Of a stretch of 33,389 nucleotides of DNA, positions 1 to 8,037 are shown piece after piece. Origin of the DNA: CAZRIP01 sp964600165 (GTDB lineage Bacteria > Elusimicrobiota > Elusimicrobia > UBA1565 > UBA9628). Where the stretch lies: the NCBI GenBank assembly GCA_964600165.1, contig CAZRIP010000027.1:1-33389 (forward strand). Reading direction: 5' to 3'. Within the stretch, counting starts at the first letter, position 1, and each line of letters begins with the position of its first letter. The translations under genes were made by a program, and so were the position numbers. A model generated the notes under the pieces. It was given only the letters and a program-made list of their open reading frames with translations, made no database searches and was not told where the DNA came from.

Positions 1-155
1 GCGCTGACGCGGACTTTCGCGCTCCCATCGTCGAAGGCGAGCTCGGTCCGCCAATAGGAGTTAGGCTCCCCGAGCTTGACCTCGGAGACCACGGGCGCCT
101 GGGAGACTTGGGCGCCAGCGGACGCGGCGAGCAAGACGGCGGCCAGGAGGATCAT
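1..155 (-). CDS. Exported protein of unknown function (5' part only)
   Basis: Only the first 51 codons are in the window; the gene runs off the left edge. The start ATG at 155-153 opens a short hydrophobic stretch (MILLAAVLLAASAGAQ) that looks like a Sec signal peptide with cleavage after AGA, followed by a beta-rich beginning (SEVKLGEPNSYWRTELAF). A perfect TATAAT lies on the minus strand at 168-163, seven bases before the ATG, so the message may be leaderless. The purine-rich GAGGAG touching the ATG is too close to serve as a ribosome binding site. The fragment is too short for any family call. Confidence 0.55.
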   Translation of the reverse strand, partial: MILLAAVLLAASAGAQVSQAPVVSEVKLGEPNSYWRTELAFDDGSAKVRVS

Positions 156-162
156 CTCCTCG

Positions 163-168
163 ATTATA
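163..168 (-). promoter_or_regulatory. -10 element TATAAT, 7 bases before the start codon
   Basis: A perfect -10 hexamer, read on the minus strand. Its spacing places transcription start at or within a base or two of the ATG at 155. No convincing -35 is seen. Confidence 0.5.
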
Positions 169-243
169 GGCGAGGCGCCCGCGAAGTCCCAGGGCCGACG
201 GGGCCACAAGCCGCAAGGCAATGGTCCTAACGATCGGGGGCCC

Positions 244-272
244 TTGACAGAACCGGGCCGCGACCCTATCCT
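244..272 (+). promoter_or_regulatory. Sigma-70 promoter TTGACA-N17-TATCCT
   Basis: A consensus -35 (TTGACA, 244-249) is followed after exactly 17 bases by TATCCT (267-272). Predicted transcription start is near 279, leaving a leader of about 20 bases. GAGGGG at 287-292 is a ribosome binding site 7 bases before the ATG at 300. This is one of the few textbook promoter-plus-leader arrangements in the window and would drive the 300-3713 unit. Confidence 0.7.
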
Positions 273-299
273 TAATTAGACGGATCGAGGGGACCCCCG

Positions 300-1718
300 A
301 TGAACCCGACCCCGACGTGGAGACGCCTGCTCGCGGCCGCGCTTTTGGCGGCCGCTTTTTCGTTCCCGGCGCGAGCCGACGATCGGAGCGACTCCGCCGA
401 TCAAGCGCAGCGAGCGCTGGCGACCGGCCAGCTCGACCGGCTTTATACCGGCGCGCAGCACAACGTCGTTCAGCCGGCCGGTCCGCCGGGCGCGGGCCCG
501 GTCAACGTCCGCCCCCCTCTCTCCGTTCCCACGCTCCCTCCCACGCTCAGCCCGCTTCAGGCGGACCTCGACGCCTGCCTGACGACCTCTGGGCTCGATC
601 CCGCCGCCAAGAAGTTTTACTTGGATACGGTCGCCAAGGTCCAGGGCTCCGAAGACGGCTTGCGCGTGCTCCAAAGGATGGTGGCCGACTGCAAGAGCGG
701 CGGCCAGCCGGTCGCGGTCCAAGCCCCCGATTTCCAGGGCAGCGTCGTCACCAATACCGGAGGCGTCGACTCCATCATCGGCTTGTCGGGCGAATCCATA
801 GAGAAGGACGGCAAGGAGCGCAAGTTCCAGTTCAACCACAAGTTCCTCGATTTCAAGGACCAAAACGCCGCCGTGTTGATGTCCGCCGGCAACATGAGCC
901 ATGAGCTCACGCACTTGGAGCTCCACTCGGAGTTCCGCGCGCAGTTGCCGCAGTATGAAGACGTCCTCGATTACGCGCTGATCGACGAGCAGAACGCGCG
1001 GGTCGTGGGACTTTTGGTCTCCTACGAGCTCGCCCTCCCCGGCGGCAAGGCCGACGGCGACACTAAAGAAGGCGCGGATCTCGCCGAGAACCCCCAGCGT
1101 TATTTCGACGACTTGAAGCTTTGGGACGCCGGATACGCGGTCGCGCTCCAGCAAAGCGAGCTGCGCGACCCGGTCCCGGCCTTGACGGCCCGCCTCGCCG
1201 TGCTTCAAAAGTTCGCGGCGTCCCTCCAAAAGGAGCTCGACGCCTACCCTCTCCATCTCGCCCAGATCGACCACGTGCTCCAGGGCCACGCCGACGTGCT
1301 GACCGCGCTCAAGCAGACCGATCCCGTCAAGCTCCTGCGCGAGCAGACGACCAAGCGCCAGGCCGCGCATCCGCAATTGATCGCGGACGCGCAAAAGAGC
1401 ATCGCCAAGGTCAACGAGCTGCTCCAGCGCCTCAACGGGCCGAGAGGCGACGCGCTGCGCGCCAAGCTCAAGGCGCTGTCGTATGATCCCGCATTCGCGG
1501 CGATCGTCGCCCGCAACGGCAACGACATCGAGCGGCTCCAGAAGCTCGTCGCCGACCATCCGCTGGCCGACCCCGCGACCGGGAATCAACCGATGACCGA
1601 GGGCGCATTCGCGAAGTTCTTCAACGCCCTGCACGGCGAGGACTCGATCCATCAGCCCGCTCCCTGGAAGGAGCTCAATCCGCCGCTGGACTCCCTCAAG
1701 GACTATGCGCTCAAGTAG
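300..1718 (+). CDS. Exported putative zinc metallopeptidase with HExxH motif
   Basis: The 472-residue protein starts with a signal peptide (about residues 1-26, ending PARADD). A low-complexity Pro-rich linker covers about 58-84. At residues 201-205 there is HELTH, preceded by NMS, and a DEQNAR segment at about 229-234 places an acidic residue some 25 positions after the second His. HExxH plus a downstream Glu is the gluzincin zinc-site pattern, so a periplasmic metallopeptidase is plausible. The C-terminal half (about 270-420) is Leu/Lys/Gln-rich and probably helical. The start is supported by GAGGGG at 287-292 and an upstream consensus promoter. The 3' end overlaps the next gene by 14 bases. 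No named family is recognised, and the catalytic role is inferred from the motif alone. Confidence 0.65.
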   Translation: MNPTPTWRRLLAAALLAAAFSFPARADDRSDSADQAQRALATGQLDRLYTGAQHNVVQPAGPPGAGPVNVRPPLSVPTLPPTLSPLQADLDACLTTSGLDPAAKKFYLDTVAKVQGSEDGLRVLQRMVADCKSGGQPVAVQAPDFQGSVVTNTGGVDSIIGLSGESIEKDGKERKFQFNHKFLDFKDQNAAVLMSAGNMSHELTHLELHSEFRAQLPQYEDVLDYALIDEQNARVVGLLVSYELALPGGKADGDTKEGADLAENPQRYFDDLKLWDAGYAVALQQSELRDPVPALTARLAVLQKFAASLQKELDAYPLHLAQIDHVLQGHADVLTALKQTDPVKLLREQTTKRQAAHPQLIADAQKSIAKVNELLQRLNGPRGDALRAKLKALSYDPAFAAIVARNGNDIERLQKLVADHPLADPATGNQPMTEGAFAKFFNALHGEDSIHQPAPWKELNPPLDSLKDYALK

Positions 1719-2199
1719 CAAGCTCGCCGCGGCGCTTCTCGCCGTGGCCGCGCTCGCCGCGGCCGCGCAAGGCAAGCCGCCGCGGCCGTCGTATCGCCTG
1801 CCGCGCGGCTGGCAGCTCAAGACCGACGACAAGAACGGGACTTACTTTTCGAACGGCGAGAGCTCGATCCTGCTCCGGCGCGCGGACGCCCGGCGCGCCG
1901 CCAAGCTCGCTCCCGAGCTCTACGGCGGCAAGGCCTCGCCGTCCGGCGCGTCGATCGAGGTCTCGACGTTCAGCGTCTCCGGCGCCCCGGCCAAGCGGCT
2001 CATCCGCCGCTACGAGCGCTCACATGGCGGCGAGCGCCGCGGCGTCGAGTCCGTCTACGAGGAGATTATCCTCATTCCGGCTTTGAAGAAGGGCGCGACC
2101 TGGACGATCGATTACCAAGCGCCGCTCGGCTCCTTCGAGACCGCTCCAAGCGATCTCGGCGACTGGAAAGCGTTCCTCAAGAGCTTCAAGCCGAGTTGA
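1705..2199 (+). CDS. Small exported protein of unknown function
   Basis: A 164-residue protein with a clear signal peptide (MRSSSKLAAALLAVAALAAA, cleaved near AQG). The mature part reads like a small alpha/beta domain: a basic, Pro-rich start (PRPSYRLPRGWQL), then strands around NGTYFSNGESSILLRR and TWTIDYQAPLGSF, and a C-terminal WKAFLKSFKP. Its pattern (a 'PRGW' start, then 'F...I..P') is reminiscent of small exported lipoproteins that monitor envelope state, but no family can be named. The ATG lies inside the 3' end of the preceding gene, and the stop overlaps the next start (TTGA), so all three genes are probably translated together. Confidence 0.6.
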   Translation: MRSSSKLAAALLAVAALAAAAQGKPPRPSYRLPRGWQLKTDDKNGTYFSNGESSILLRRADARRAAKLAPELYGGKASPSGASIEVSTFSVSGAPAKRLIRRYERSHGGERRGVESVYEEIILIPALKKGATWTIDYQAPLGSFETAPSDLGDWKAFLKSFKPS

Positions 2200-3713
2200 G
2201 CCCGCGCCCCGCCCGCCCGCTCGTCCCGCTCGCCTGCGCCGCCGCGGCGTTCGCGGCCTTCCTGCCCGTCCTGCGCAACGGCTTCATCGACGATTGGGAC
2301 GACGGCGCGAATTTCTCGACGAACCCCCATATCCGGGGCTTTTCCAGCTCGAATCTAAGATGGATGCTCGCGGCGATCCACAGCGGGCATTATCATCCTC
2401 TGACGTGGCTGTCGATCGCGCTCGACCATGCCCTCTGGGGGCTCGACCCGCGCGGCTATCATCTCACGAGCCTGCTGCTCCACTGCGCCAACGTCGTCTT
2501 GTTCTACTTCATCGCCCGGCGCCTTTTCGCCGAGGCGCGCCCCGAGGCCGGGGAGGCGGACCTGGAGACCGCCTCGGCGCTCGCCGCGCTGCTCTTCGGG
2601 CTTCACCCGCTGCGCGTGGAGTCCGTCGCCTGGGCCAGCGAGCGGCGCGACGTGCTGTCGGGCTTCTTTTATCTCGCGGCGCTGCTTTTTTGGCTGCGGC
2701 GCGAGGGCGCGGCGGCGCTCGCCTGCTACGCGGCGTCGCTTCTCTCGAAGGCCATGGGCGTGACGCTGCCCTTCGCGCTGCTGATCCTCGAGCGCTGGCC
2801 TCTGCGCGAGCGCCGGGGATGGAAGGAGAAGGCGCCGTTCTTCGCGCTCGCGGCGGTCGCGGCTCTCGTCGGCTTCGCGGCCGAGATCCCCAACGGCGCC
2901 GCGCGCGCGCTCGACGCGCTGCCGCTCTCCGTGCGGCTCGGCTCGGCGGCCTACGGCCTGGTCTTTTACCTCGAGAAAACCGTTTGGCCCTCTCGCTTGG
3001 TCCCGATCTACGGCATGCCGACCGATCTCAGGGCCTACTGGCCGGCCTTCGTCGCCTCCGGCGTCCTGGCCGCGGCGGCGGCGTGCGGCGTCTTTCTCAT
3101 GCGCCGCCGGCGTCCGGGCTTGGCCGCCGCCTCGGCCTACTACGCGCTGACGCTCGCGCCCGTGCTCGGACTCTCGCACTTCGGACCGCAGTTGGTCGCG
3201 GACCGGTACAGCTACCTCGCCTGCCTTCCTTTAGCCCTGCTCGGCGCGGCGCCCTTGACCGTCCGCGGAGCGCGCCGCCTGCTCCCCGCGGCCGCGGCGC
3301 TCTGCCTCGCGCTCGGCGCGCTCACGTGGAGGCAGGCGCGCACGTGGCGGGACTCCGGCACGTTCTGGAGCCACGCCGCCGCCGCCGATCCGGGCTGCTG
3401 GATCGCGCGTCTCTACCTCGGCAACCACGCCTTGGCCAAGCGGGATTACGCCGGGGCGGAGCGGCTCTATCGCGAGGCGATCGAGATCGATCCACTCTAC
3501 GCCGCGGCCTACGGCAACCTCGGCGCCGTCCTACTTCAGGAGAAGCGCCCCGAGGCCGCGCTGTCGGCCTTCGCGCGGGCCCAAGAGCTCAGCCCGGACC
3601 ACCCCGGGATCCACGGCAACATGGCGGCGGCGCTGAGGGCCGAAGGGAAGGTACACGAGGCCGCGCGAGAAGCCCGGCGCGAGCGGGAGATTACGAGCGG
3701 ACGAAGTCCTTGA
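2196..3713 (+). CDS. GT-C-type polytopic membrane protein with C-terminal TPRs (TMTC-like)
   Basis: The 505-residue protein has about ten hydrophobic segments followed by tetratricopeptide repeats (about residues 400-495, e.g. YLGNHALAKRDYAGAERLY and LGAVLLQEKRPEAALSAF). The first extracytoplasmic loop carries FIDDWDD at 30-36, the acidic motif expected of GT-C glycosyltransferases that use lipid-linked sugars. HPLRVESVAWASERRDVL (137-154) and DRYSYL (336-341) are typical of the bacterial relatives of eukaryotic TMTC O-mannosyltransferases. A protein glycosyltransferase role is therefore inferred, but neither sugar nor acceptor is known. The start is a TTG that overlaps the previous stop (TTGA). 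The 3' end overlaps the convergent HAD gene by 23 bases. Confidence 0.7.
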   Translation: MSPRPARPLVPLACAAAAFAAFLPVLRNGFIDDWDDGANFSTNPHIRGFSSSNLRWMLAAIHSGHYHPLTWLSIALDHALWGLDPRGYHLTSLLLHCANVVLFYFIARRLFAEARPEAGEADLETASALAALLFGLHPLRVESVAWASERRDVLSGFFYLAALLFWLRREGAAALACYAASLLSKAMGVTLPFALLILERWPLRERRGWKEKAPFFALAAVAALVGFAAEIPNGAARALDALPLSVRLGSAAYGLVFYLEKTVWPSRLVPIYGMPTDLRAYWPAFVASGVLAAAAACGVFLMRRRRPGLAAASAYYALTLAPVLGLSHFGPQLVADRYSYLACLPLALLGAAPLTVRGARRLLPAAAALCLALGALTWRQARTWRDSGTFWSHAAAADPGCWIARLYLGNHALAKRDYAGAERLYREAIEIDPLYAAAYGNLGAVLLQEKRPEAALSAFARAQELSPDHPGIHGNMAAALRAEGKVHEAAREARREREITSGRSP

Positions 3714-4377
3714 TGCGGTGGGTCCTCGGATGGGCGCGCACGGGCTTGCCCGAGTGCTTGGTCTCCAAAAGATAGAGCCGCGCGTCGCCGAAGCGCTCGC
3801 CGAAGAGGTTGACGTGCAGCGGCTCGTTCTCGAAAGCCCCCGCCACGTCGCCCAGCGCCGAGACCTGCTCAAGGGCCTTCGTCTTGAACTCGACGTCCGA
3901 ATCCTCGAAACGCGGCTTGAGGATGAGGCGCACGGCGCGCCCGTCGGGCTTCGGGAACGCGTGGCGCTCGAGCGAGAAGACGGTGCCTTGCCTCATGCCC
4001 TCGTCGCGGCCCGTCATGTACACGAGCGTCGCGCCCGCGGCCGAGAGGTCGCGGCAATAAGCGGGCCCGCCGGGCACCGGCTCGTCGGCCGACAGATAGT
4101 CGTTCTGGAAAAACCGCTTGAACCAGAAGTCGCGCAGGGCGGCGAGCGTCCGCTCGTCCGCGACGCCCGCGGCGCGCGCCGTCTCCACGATCCGGTATTT
4201 GAGCGCCGAGCGCGGGACGTCCGTCAAGCCGAACTCGCGCAGGATGCGCAGGTGGCGCTCGTCGGTGGATAAGAGCGTGTCGTCCAAGTCGAAGACGACG
4301 ACGGGCGACAAGCCCCGGCGGTAGAGCGCGCGGATCTCGTCTTCGAGCAGGTCGAGCGGGCTTGTCCGCGTGATCAA
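3691..4377 (-). CDS. HAD-superfamily phosphatase
   Basis: A 228-residue HAD hydrolase. Motif I is FDLDDT (29-34), with Asp30 as nucleophile and Asp32 as acid/base. Motif II is YMTGR (Thr122), Lys154 in ILKPRFED is the motif III lysine, and FENEP (182-186) replaces the usual GDS..D as motif IV, as in a HAD subgroup common in cyanobacteria and other phyla. The cap region is small and helical. The substrate is unknown. The start is a TTG overlapping the transporter stop (TTGA), with a GGAGG site at 4388-4392 inside the transporter gene, so the pair is translationally coupled. Coupling to an organophosphate-type transporter suggests that imported phosphoesters may be dephosphorylated, but this is inference. 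Confidence 0.8.
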   Translation of the reverse strand: MITRTSPLDLLEDEIRALYRRGLSPVVVFDLDDTLLSTDERHLRILREFGLTDVPRSALKYRIVETARAAGVADERTLAALRDFWFKRFFQNDYLSADEPVPGGPAYCRDLSAAGATLVYMTGRDEGMRQGTVFSLERHAFPKPDGRAVRLILKPRFEDSDVEFKTKALEQVSALGDVAGAFENEPLHVNLFGERFGDARLYLLETKHSGKPVRAHPRTHRIKDFVRS

Positions 4378-5711
4378 ACGGGAACGGCCTCCGGCGCGGA
4401 GGCCTTTTCCGGGAGAGAAACTTTCGTGTTGGCCGGCGTCGCGTTCCAGAGCCGGAGCATCAAAAGCGCGCCGATCAGCGAGAACGGCATGATCATGTAG
4501 GTCCACGCCGCCCAGCCGAACTTGTCGAGCAGGCCGCCGAGCAGGAAGCCCGTGAAGCCTGAGGCCACGTATTGGACGCCGTCCAAGAGTCCGGCGACGG
4601 TCGCCGCCGCCTTGGTGCCGCCGAAGTCCATCGACGCCGTGCCCGAGAGCATGCCGTGCACGCCGAAGATCCACGCGCACGTGAAGCCGATCATGAAGCA
4701 GGCCACGCCCGGACTCTTCGCGTGCCCCAGCGCGAAGAGCGAAGCGATCTGTCCGAGATAGAAGAGGAACGCGACCGGAGGCCGGCGCGACTGGAACACT
4801 TTGTCGGAGAGGACGCCGCACAAAAGCCCGCCGGCGATGCCGCCCACCGTGATGCCCGTCGTCGCGATCGAGAAGAGTTCGGAGCCCGGCTTGACCTTGT
4901 GGACCTCGCTCAAGAACGGCACGAACCAAGTCATCAGGCCCTGGCGCACGAAGCCCGTGCAAAACTCGGCGGCGACGAGCGTGAGGATGACCGGGTTGGT
5001 GAAGACGTTCGCCATGAGGTAGGCGAGGTCGACCGGCTTGTCGTTGTCGTCGCGGTGGCTGGACGCGTCGCCCGTGTTGATCTCCGGGAAGCCCGCTTCC
5101 TTGGGCGTGTCGGCGACCAGCCGCCGATCGATCAGCCACATCGCGAGCATGAGGACCGACGGGATCAGGAACACGTCATACCAAGGAAGGTACGCGAGGA
5201 TCCAGCCGCCGACCGTCATCGCGAGAAAGTAGCCGCACGAGATCATGATGCCGAAGACGCCTCCGAAAGTCCCTCTCTCGCGGACGTGAAACCACGGCGC
5301 GTTGGCCTTGACGATCGACAGCGCGCCAAAGGACTGGAAATACTGGTTCACGGCGTAGAGCAGGCTCATTCCGACGAGGATCTTCGTCGCCCAGCCGTTC
5401 AAAAAGAGCGCGCCGATGCCGGCGTTGAGGAGCGCGGCGCCTACGGCGGCGATCAAGATCGCGCGCTTGCCGCCGATGCGGTCGGCGATCGGCCCGTTGA
5501 AGATCACGCCCAGGGCGTACGTCCAGAAGCCGGCCGTCGAGATGACGCCGAACTGCCCCTTCGTCAGATGAAAGCGCGCCATGATGGTCGTCGAGGCGAC
5601 CGCGAGATTGTAGCGGCCCATGTAGAAGGTCGCGTAGGTCAGGCCCAGCGGAAACCAGTTTTGGAAGCGGCGGCGGCGGTAGGCGGCGCTGTGCATGGGC
5701 GTTTGGCTCAT
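4374..5711 (-). CDS. MFS transporter of the organophosphate:phosphate antiporter type (GlpT/UhpT-like)
   Basis: The 445-residue inner-membrane carrier has 12 predicted helices in two halves, split by a hydrophilic central loop (about residues 205-225, rich in Asp/Lys). The N-terminus (RFQNWFPLGLTYATFYMGRYNLAVA) matches the first helix of the OPA family, including the conserved Arg used for phosphate binding. IADRIGGKRAI after helix 2 is the classic MFS loop. Likely substrates are glycerol-3-phosphate or sugar phosphates exchanged for phosphate; the sequence does not decide which. The HAD phosphatase gene follows with a TTGA overlap. An extended -10 (TGC-TATATT) sits five bases before the ATG, suggesting a very short or absent leader. 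Confidence 0.85.
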   Translation of the reverse strand: MSQTPMHSAAYRRRRFQNWFPLGLTYATFYMGRYNLAVASTTIMARFHLTKGQFGVISTAGFWTYALGVIFNGPIADRIGGKRAILIAAVGAALLNAGIGALFLNGWATKILVGMSLLYAVNQYFQSFGALSIVKANAPWFHVRERGTFGGVFGIMISCGYFLAMTVGGWILAYLPWYDVFLIPSVLMLAMWLIDRRLVADTPKEAGFPEINTGDASSHRDDNDKPVDLAYLMANVFTNPVILTLVAAEFCTGFVRQGLMTWFVPFLSEVHKVKPGSELFSIATTGITVGGIAGGLLCGVLSDKVFQSRRPPVAFLFYLGQIASLFALGHAKSPGVACFMIGFTCAWIFGVHGMLSGTASMDFGGTKAAATVAGLLDGVQYVASGFTGFLLGGLLDKFGWAAWTYMIMPFSLIGALLMLRLWNATPANTKVSLPEKASAPEAVPV

Positions 5712-5716
5712 ATCTT

Positions 5717-5725
5717 AATATAGCA
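5717..5725 (-). promoter_or_regulatory. Extended -10 TGC-TATATT, 5 bases before the MFS start
   Basis: Read on the minus strand: TGC at 5725-5723, TATATT at 5722-5717, five bases, then ATG at 5711. No good -35 is visible, as is usual for extended -10 promoters. Confidence 0.5.
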
Positions 5726-5832
5726 GTCCACCCGAACGCGGACATGAGACGTTGGGGTGGAGACACGGGGGCCATTGGGCCTACGTGACGATTTGTCGAC
5801 GAGGAATTCACAACTTCGTAACGCCGGTAAGG

Positions 5833-5838
5833 CATCAT
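5833..5838 (+). promoter_or_regulatory. Possible weak -10 CATCAT, 6 bases before start
   Basis: CATCAT is followed by six bases and ATG at 5845. This is nearly identical to the arrangement TATCAT-N6-ATG in front of the gene starting at 16646. No convincing -35 is seen, so this is supported mainly by the recurrence of the layout. Confidence 0.3.
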
Positions 5839-5844
5839 GGCTGC

Positions 5845-6462
5845 ATGCGTGTTTGCGCCGTCCTCGTCGCATTGAGTCTTTACGCGAGCCCGGCGGTCGC
5901 TCAGCCGGCGGAGGCCGCTCGGCGCGTAGCCTCCGCCGCCTCGGCGATGGTCCTTCCCCCCGCGCGCTTCCAAGCGCTGCTACAGCAGTTCGTCGACAAG
6001 CTCTACGGAAAGGCGTTCAAGCACCTCGGCGACGAGCGGGACTTCGACCACGGCCACCTCTTGCTCGGCGCGGACGGCAAGCCGGTGGCGATCCTCTATC
6101 ACACGCAGGAGCTCGCCCACTACGAGAAGCCGTCCAGCGACTTCGCCTACATCGATCCGAGCGGCCGCAACTGGATCCAGTGGCTCGACCGAGCCGAGAT
6201 CGAGAACGCCGACCGCTACGTGCGCTCGTCCTATCCGCGCTCGGCGACGTGGGAGTGGTTCCAAGCCCAGGAGCTGCCCGCGCTCAAGGAGCATCACACG
6301 ATCCTCGACAAGATGCTCGATCCGGCGCTGCTCGGCTTCACGCCTTCGTCGAGCGTGCAATGGGTCTTCACGCGCGCGTCCTGCCCGGCCTCCGGCGGCG
6401 ACGGCCTCCTGCGCGTCAGCGTGCGCGGCGAGCCGGTCTGCCTCGCCCTGACCTCTTCCTAA
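5845..6462 (+). CDS. Exported protein of unknown function
   Basis: A 205-residue protein beginning with a signal peptide (MRVCAVLVALSLYASPAVAQP; cleavage after AVA). The mature region is mixed alpha/beta, with an aromatic and acidic middle (FAYIDPSGRNWIQWLDRAEIE) and two cysteines near the C-terminus (about 184 and 200) that could form a disulfide in the periplasm. The frame stays open upstream to 5752, but that extension lacks a signal-like start and would put 31 unsupported residues ahead of an excellent signal peptide, so ATG 5845 is chosen. There is no family recognition. It is divergent from the MFS transporter, with a 133-base gap between the starts. Confidence 0.6.
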   Translation: MRVCAVLVALSLYASPAVAQPAEAARRVASAASAMVLPPARFQALLQQFVDKLYGKAFKHLGDERDFDHGHLLLGADGKPVAILYHTQELAHYEKPSSDFAYIDPSGRNWIQWLDRAEIENADRYVRSSYPRSATWEWFQAQELPALKEHHTILDKMLDPALLGFTPSSSVQWVFTRASCPASGGDGLLRVSVRGEPVCLALTSS

Positions 6463-6505
6463 GAGTCTTACATCCCCGACGTTTTCCGGACATGGCCCCG
6501 CGCCT

Positions 6506-6511
6506 TAAAAT
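6506..6511 (+). promoter_or_regulatory. -10 element TAAAAT, 5 bases before start
   Basis: TAAAAT at 6506-6511 is followed by GTGCC and the ATG at 6517. The spacing again predicts a leaderless or nearly leaderless transcript. No Shine-Dalgarno sequence is present. Confidence 0.45.
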
Positions 6512-6516
6512 GTGCC

Positions 6517-7173
6517 ATGGACAACTATTTCGGCCGCACGCTGGGGACCTGCATCGTCGGCCTCGGGCTTCTGGCGTTCGTGATCTCGGCGCCGGCCGAC
6601 GAGAGAAAGCCGCCGGTCTCGCCGCCGGACGCCAGCGCCGACGAGCCCGTAGAGAGACTTTCGGCCGAGGCCGCGTTGCGGCGCTGGCCCGACCTTCCCA
6701 AACGCGTCGCGCTCCGGATGATCGAAAAATACGGCCCTCCCGAGGAGGTCGGCGACGAGTCGCTCGTCTGGCGCCACAACGGCCCTTGGGCCAGGACCGT
6801 CGTCTCGCGCGAGCCGATCGAGCACGACTTCCCGTACCGCCACGAGGACGTGCTCCAGCAATGGATCGATTACAAGGTGCCGCTCGGACGCTTCGACGAC
6901 CTCGCGCGCTTCGACGGCAGCGTGATCCCGGACCGTACGGCGGGCCTGCTTTCGGCGCGCGGCGACAGCGAGGAGCTCAACCTCTTGGCCCTCAACCTAG
7001 CCGACGACGTCGTCAGGGGGCGCCGCTCCGTCGACGACGCGCGCCGCTACATGGCCAAGAGCGCCATGCTCGCCGTGTCCGGTAAGACGTCGGACTATAC
7101 CGCGGGGTTCCGCTTCAAGATCTCCCCCAGCGGCAACGCCGACGCCGACCAGACGCTGACCACGGGGCCGTGA
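6517..7173 (+). CDS. Exported or membrane-anchored protein, paralog of the lipoprotein at 9525-10085
   Basis: A 218-residue protein with an N-terminal hydrophobic segment (about 10-26, GTCIVGLGLLAFVISA) acting as signal or anchor. The rest is soluble. It shares two blocks with the lipoprotein encoded 2.4 kb away: EKYGPPEEVGDESLVW here against EEYGAPDEVAGDRLAW there, and LSARGDSEELNLLALNLADD against LSARSDSEEKNYLLLNLADD, each followed by a V.GR.(S/T).DDAR helix. The two clearly belong to one family, probably restricted to related bacteria. The function is unknown; no catalytic residues stand out. The gene is followed by only 18 bases before the convergent hydrolase gene. Confidence 0.65.
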   Translation: MDNYFGRTLGTCIVGLGLLAFVISAPADERKPPVSPPDASADEPVERLSAEAALRRWPDLPKRVALRMIEKYGPPEEVGDESLVWRHNGPWARTVVSREPIEHDFPYRHEDVLQQWIDYKVPLGRFDDLARFDGSVIPDRTAGLLSARGDSEELNLLALNLADDVVRGRRSVDDARRYMAKSAMLAVSGKTSDYTAGFRFKISPSGNADADQTLTTGP

Positions 7174-7191
7174 GCCGCGCCCTATTGGGCA

Positions 7192-8037
7192 TCAGGGGAC
7201 GGGTCGAGGGAGCGCGCCCTCCAGGAAGGTCTCCAGCAGGCTCGCGAACTCCGCCTGCTTGTCGATGAAGCTCAAGTGCCCGGCGCCGGGCAGCAGCGCG
7301 AGCTGCGCCCGCGGCAGGTCCCAGGCCAGCCGCCGGCCGGCGGACTTCGGGGCGAGACGGTCGAGCTCGCCCCAGCAGACGAGGGCGGGAACGTCGAGCG
7401 AGGGCAGCAGGCCCGAGAGCTCGGCCGTCTGGCCCGCGTCCATCGCCGCCGCGTCGCGGATCAGAGAGAGCTTGCCCGTCTCCGTCGCGTACGGCGCGAG
7501 CAGCCCGTCGAGAAGATCGTCGTCGGGCGCCGCCGAGACTTCCCTCAGGGCCTCGCGCAGCGCCTTGGCCACGATCGCCGCCGGGGCCTTGCGCGCGGCC
7601 GAGGAGCGCGAAAGCTCCGAGGCGATGGAGGACGGCCACCAATCGTAACAGACCGGCGCGGCCAGGAAGAGGCGCTCGACCCTCTTCGGCGAAGAGGCGG
7701 CCAAGCGCAGCGCCACGCCGCCGCCGAGCTCGTGGCCGACGACGGTCGCCCGGTCCACGCCGGCCTCCTTGAGGAAGAGCTCCAGGCGCTCGGCCTGGCG
7801 GGCGAGGCAGCGGTCGAAGCGGTCGCTGCGGTCCGAGAAGCCGTAGCCCGGAAGATCCGGGATCAGGACGCGATGCTTTTGCTCCAAGATCGGCAGCAGC
7901 CGGTGCCACACGTAGCCCCAGAACGGGAAACCGTGGACCAGCACGAGCGCGGGCCCCTCGCCGCGGTCGACGTAGCTCATGAACGAGTCGCCCAGCTCGA
8001 CGACCTTCTGCATCTCCTGATATTGCCGCCAGTGCAT
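7192..8037 (-). CDS. Alpha/beta-fold hydrolase with Glu at the nucleophile elbow
   Basis: A 281-residue protein with the standard alpha/beta hydrolase order: oxyanion HGFPFWG (35-41), PDLPGYGFSD (60-69), nucleophile elbow GHELGG (101-106), acid Asp226 in CWGELDR, and His254 in GAGHLSF. The elbow residue is Glu103 (codon GAG), where esterases have Ser and haloalkane dehalogenases or epoxide hydrolases have Asp. The protein may therefore be catalytically altered or non-hydrolytic. The cap (about 130-205) is helical. Its ATG overlaps the stop of the DehI-like gene (TGATG) and has a strong GGAGG site seven bases upstream, so the two are translationally coupled. The pairing hints at shared chemistry on a small carboxylated or halogenated compound, which is speculative. 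Confidence 0.8.
   Translation of the reverse strand: MHWRQYQEMQKVVELGDSFMSYVDRGEGPALVLVHGFPFWGYVWHRLLPILEQKHRVLIPDLPGYGFSDRSDRFDRCLARQAERLELFLKEAGVDRATVVGHELGGGVALRLAASSPKRVERLFLAAPVCYDWWPSSIASELSRSSAARKAPAAIVAKALREALREVSAAPDDDLLDGLLAPYATETGKLSLIRDAAAMDAGQTAELSGLLPSLDVPALVCWGELDRLAPKSAGRRLAWDLPRAQLALLPGAGHLSFIDKQAEFASLLETFLEGALPRPVP

Noticed and set aside
276..1832. Long open frame (about 500 codons) on the minus strand opposite the HExxH gene.
   Set aside because: It is a GC-rich antisense shadow: Arg/Leu/Gly/Val-rich, no recognisable motif, and the plus-strand frame has promoter, ribosome site, signal peptide and zinc motif.
5752..5844. Upstream in-frame start for the exported protein beginning at 5845.
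   Set aside because: It would bury a perfect signal peptide 31 residues inside the protein and has no initiation context.
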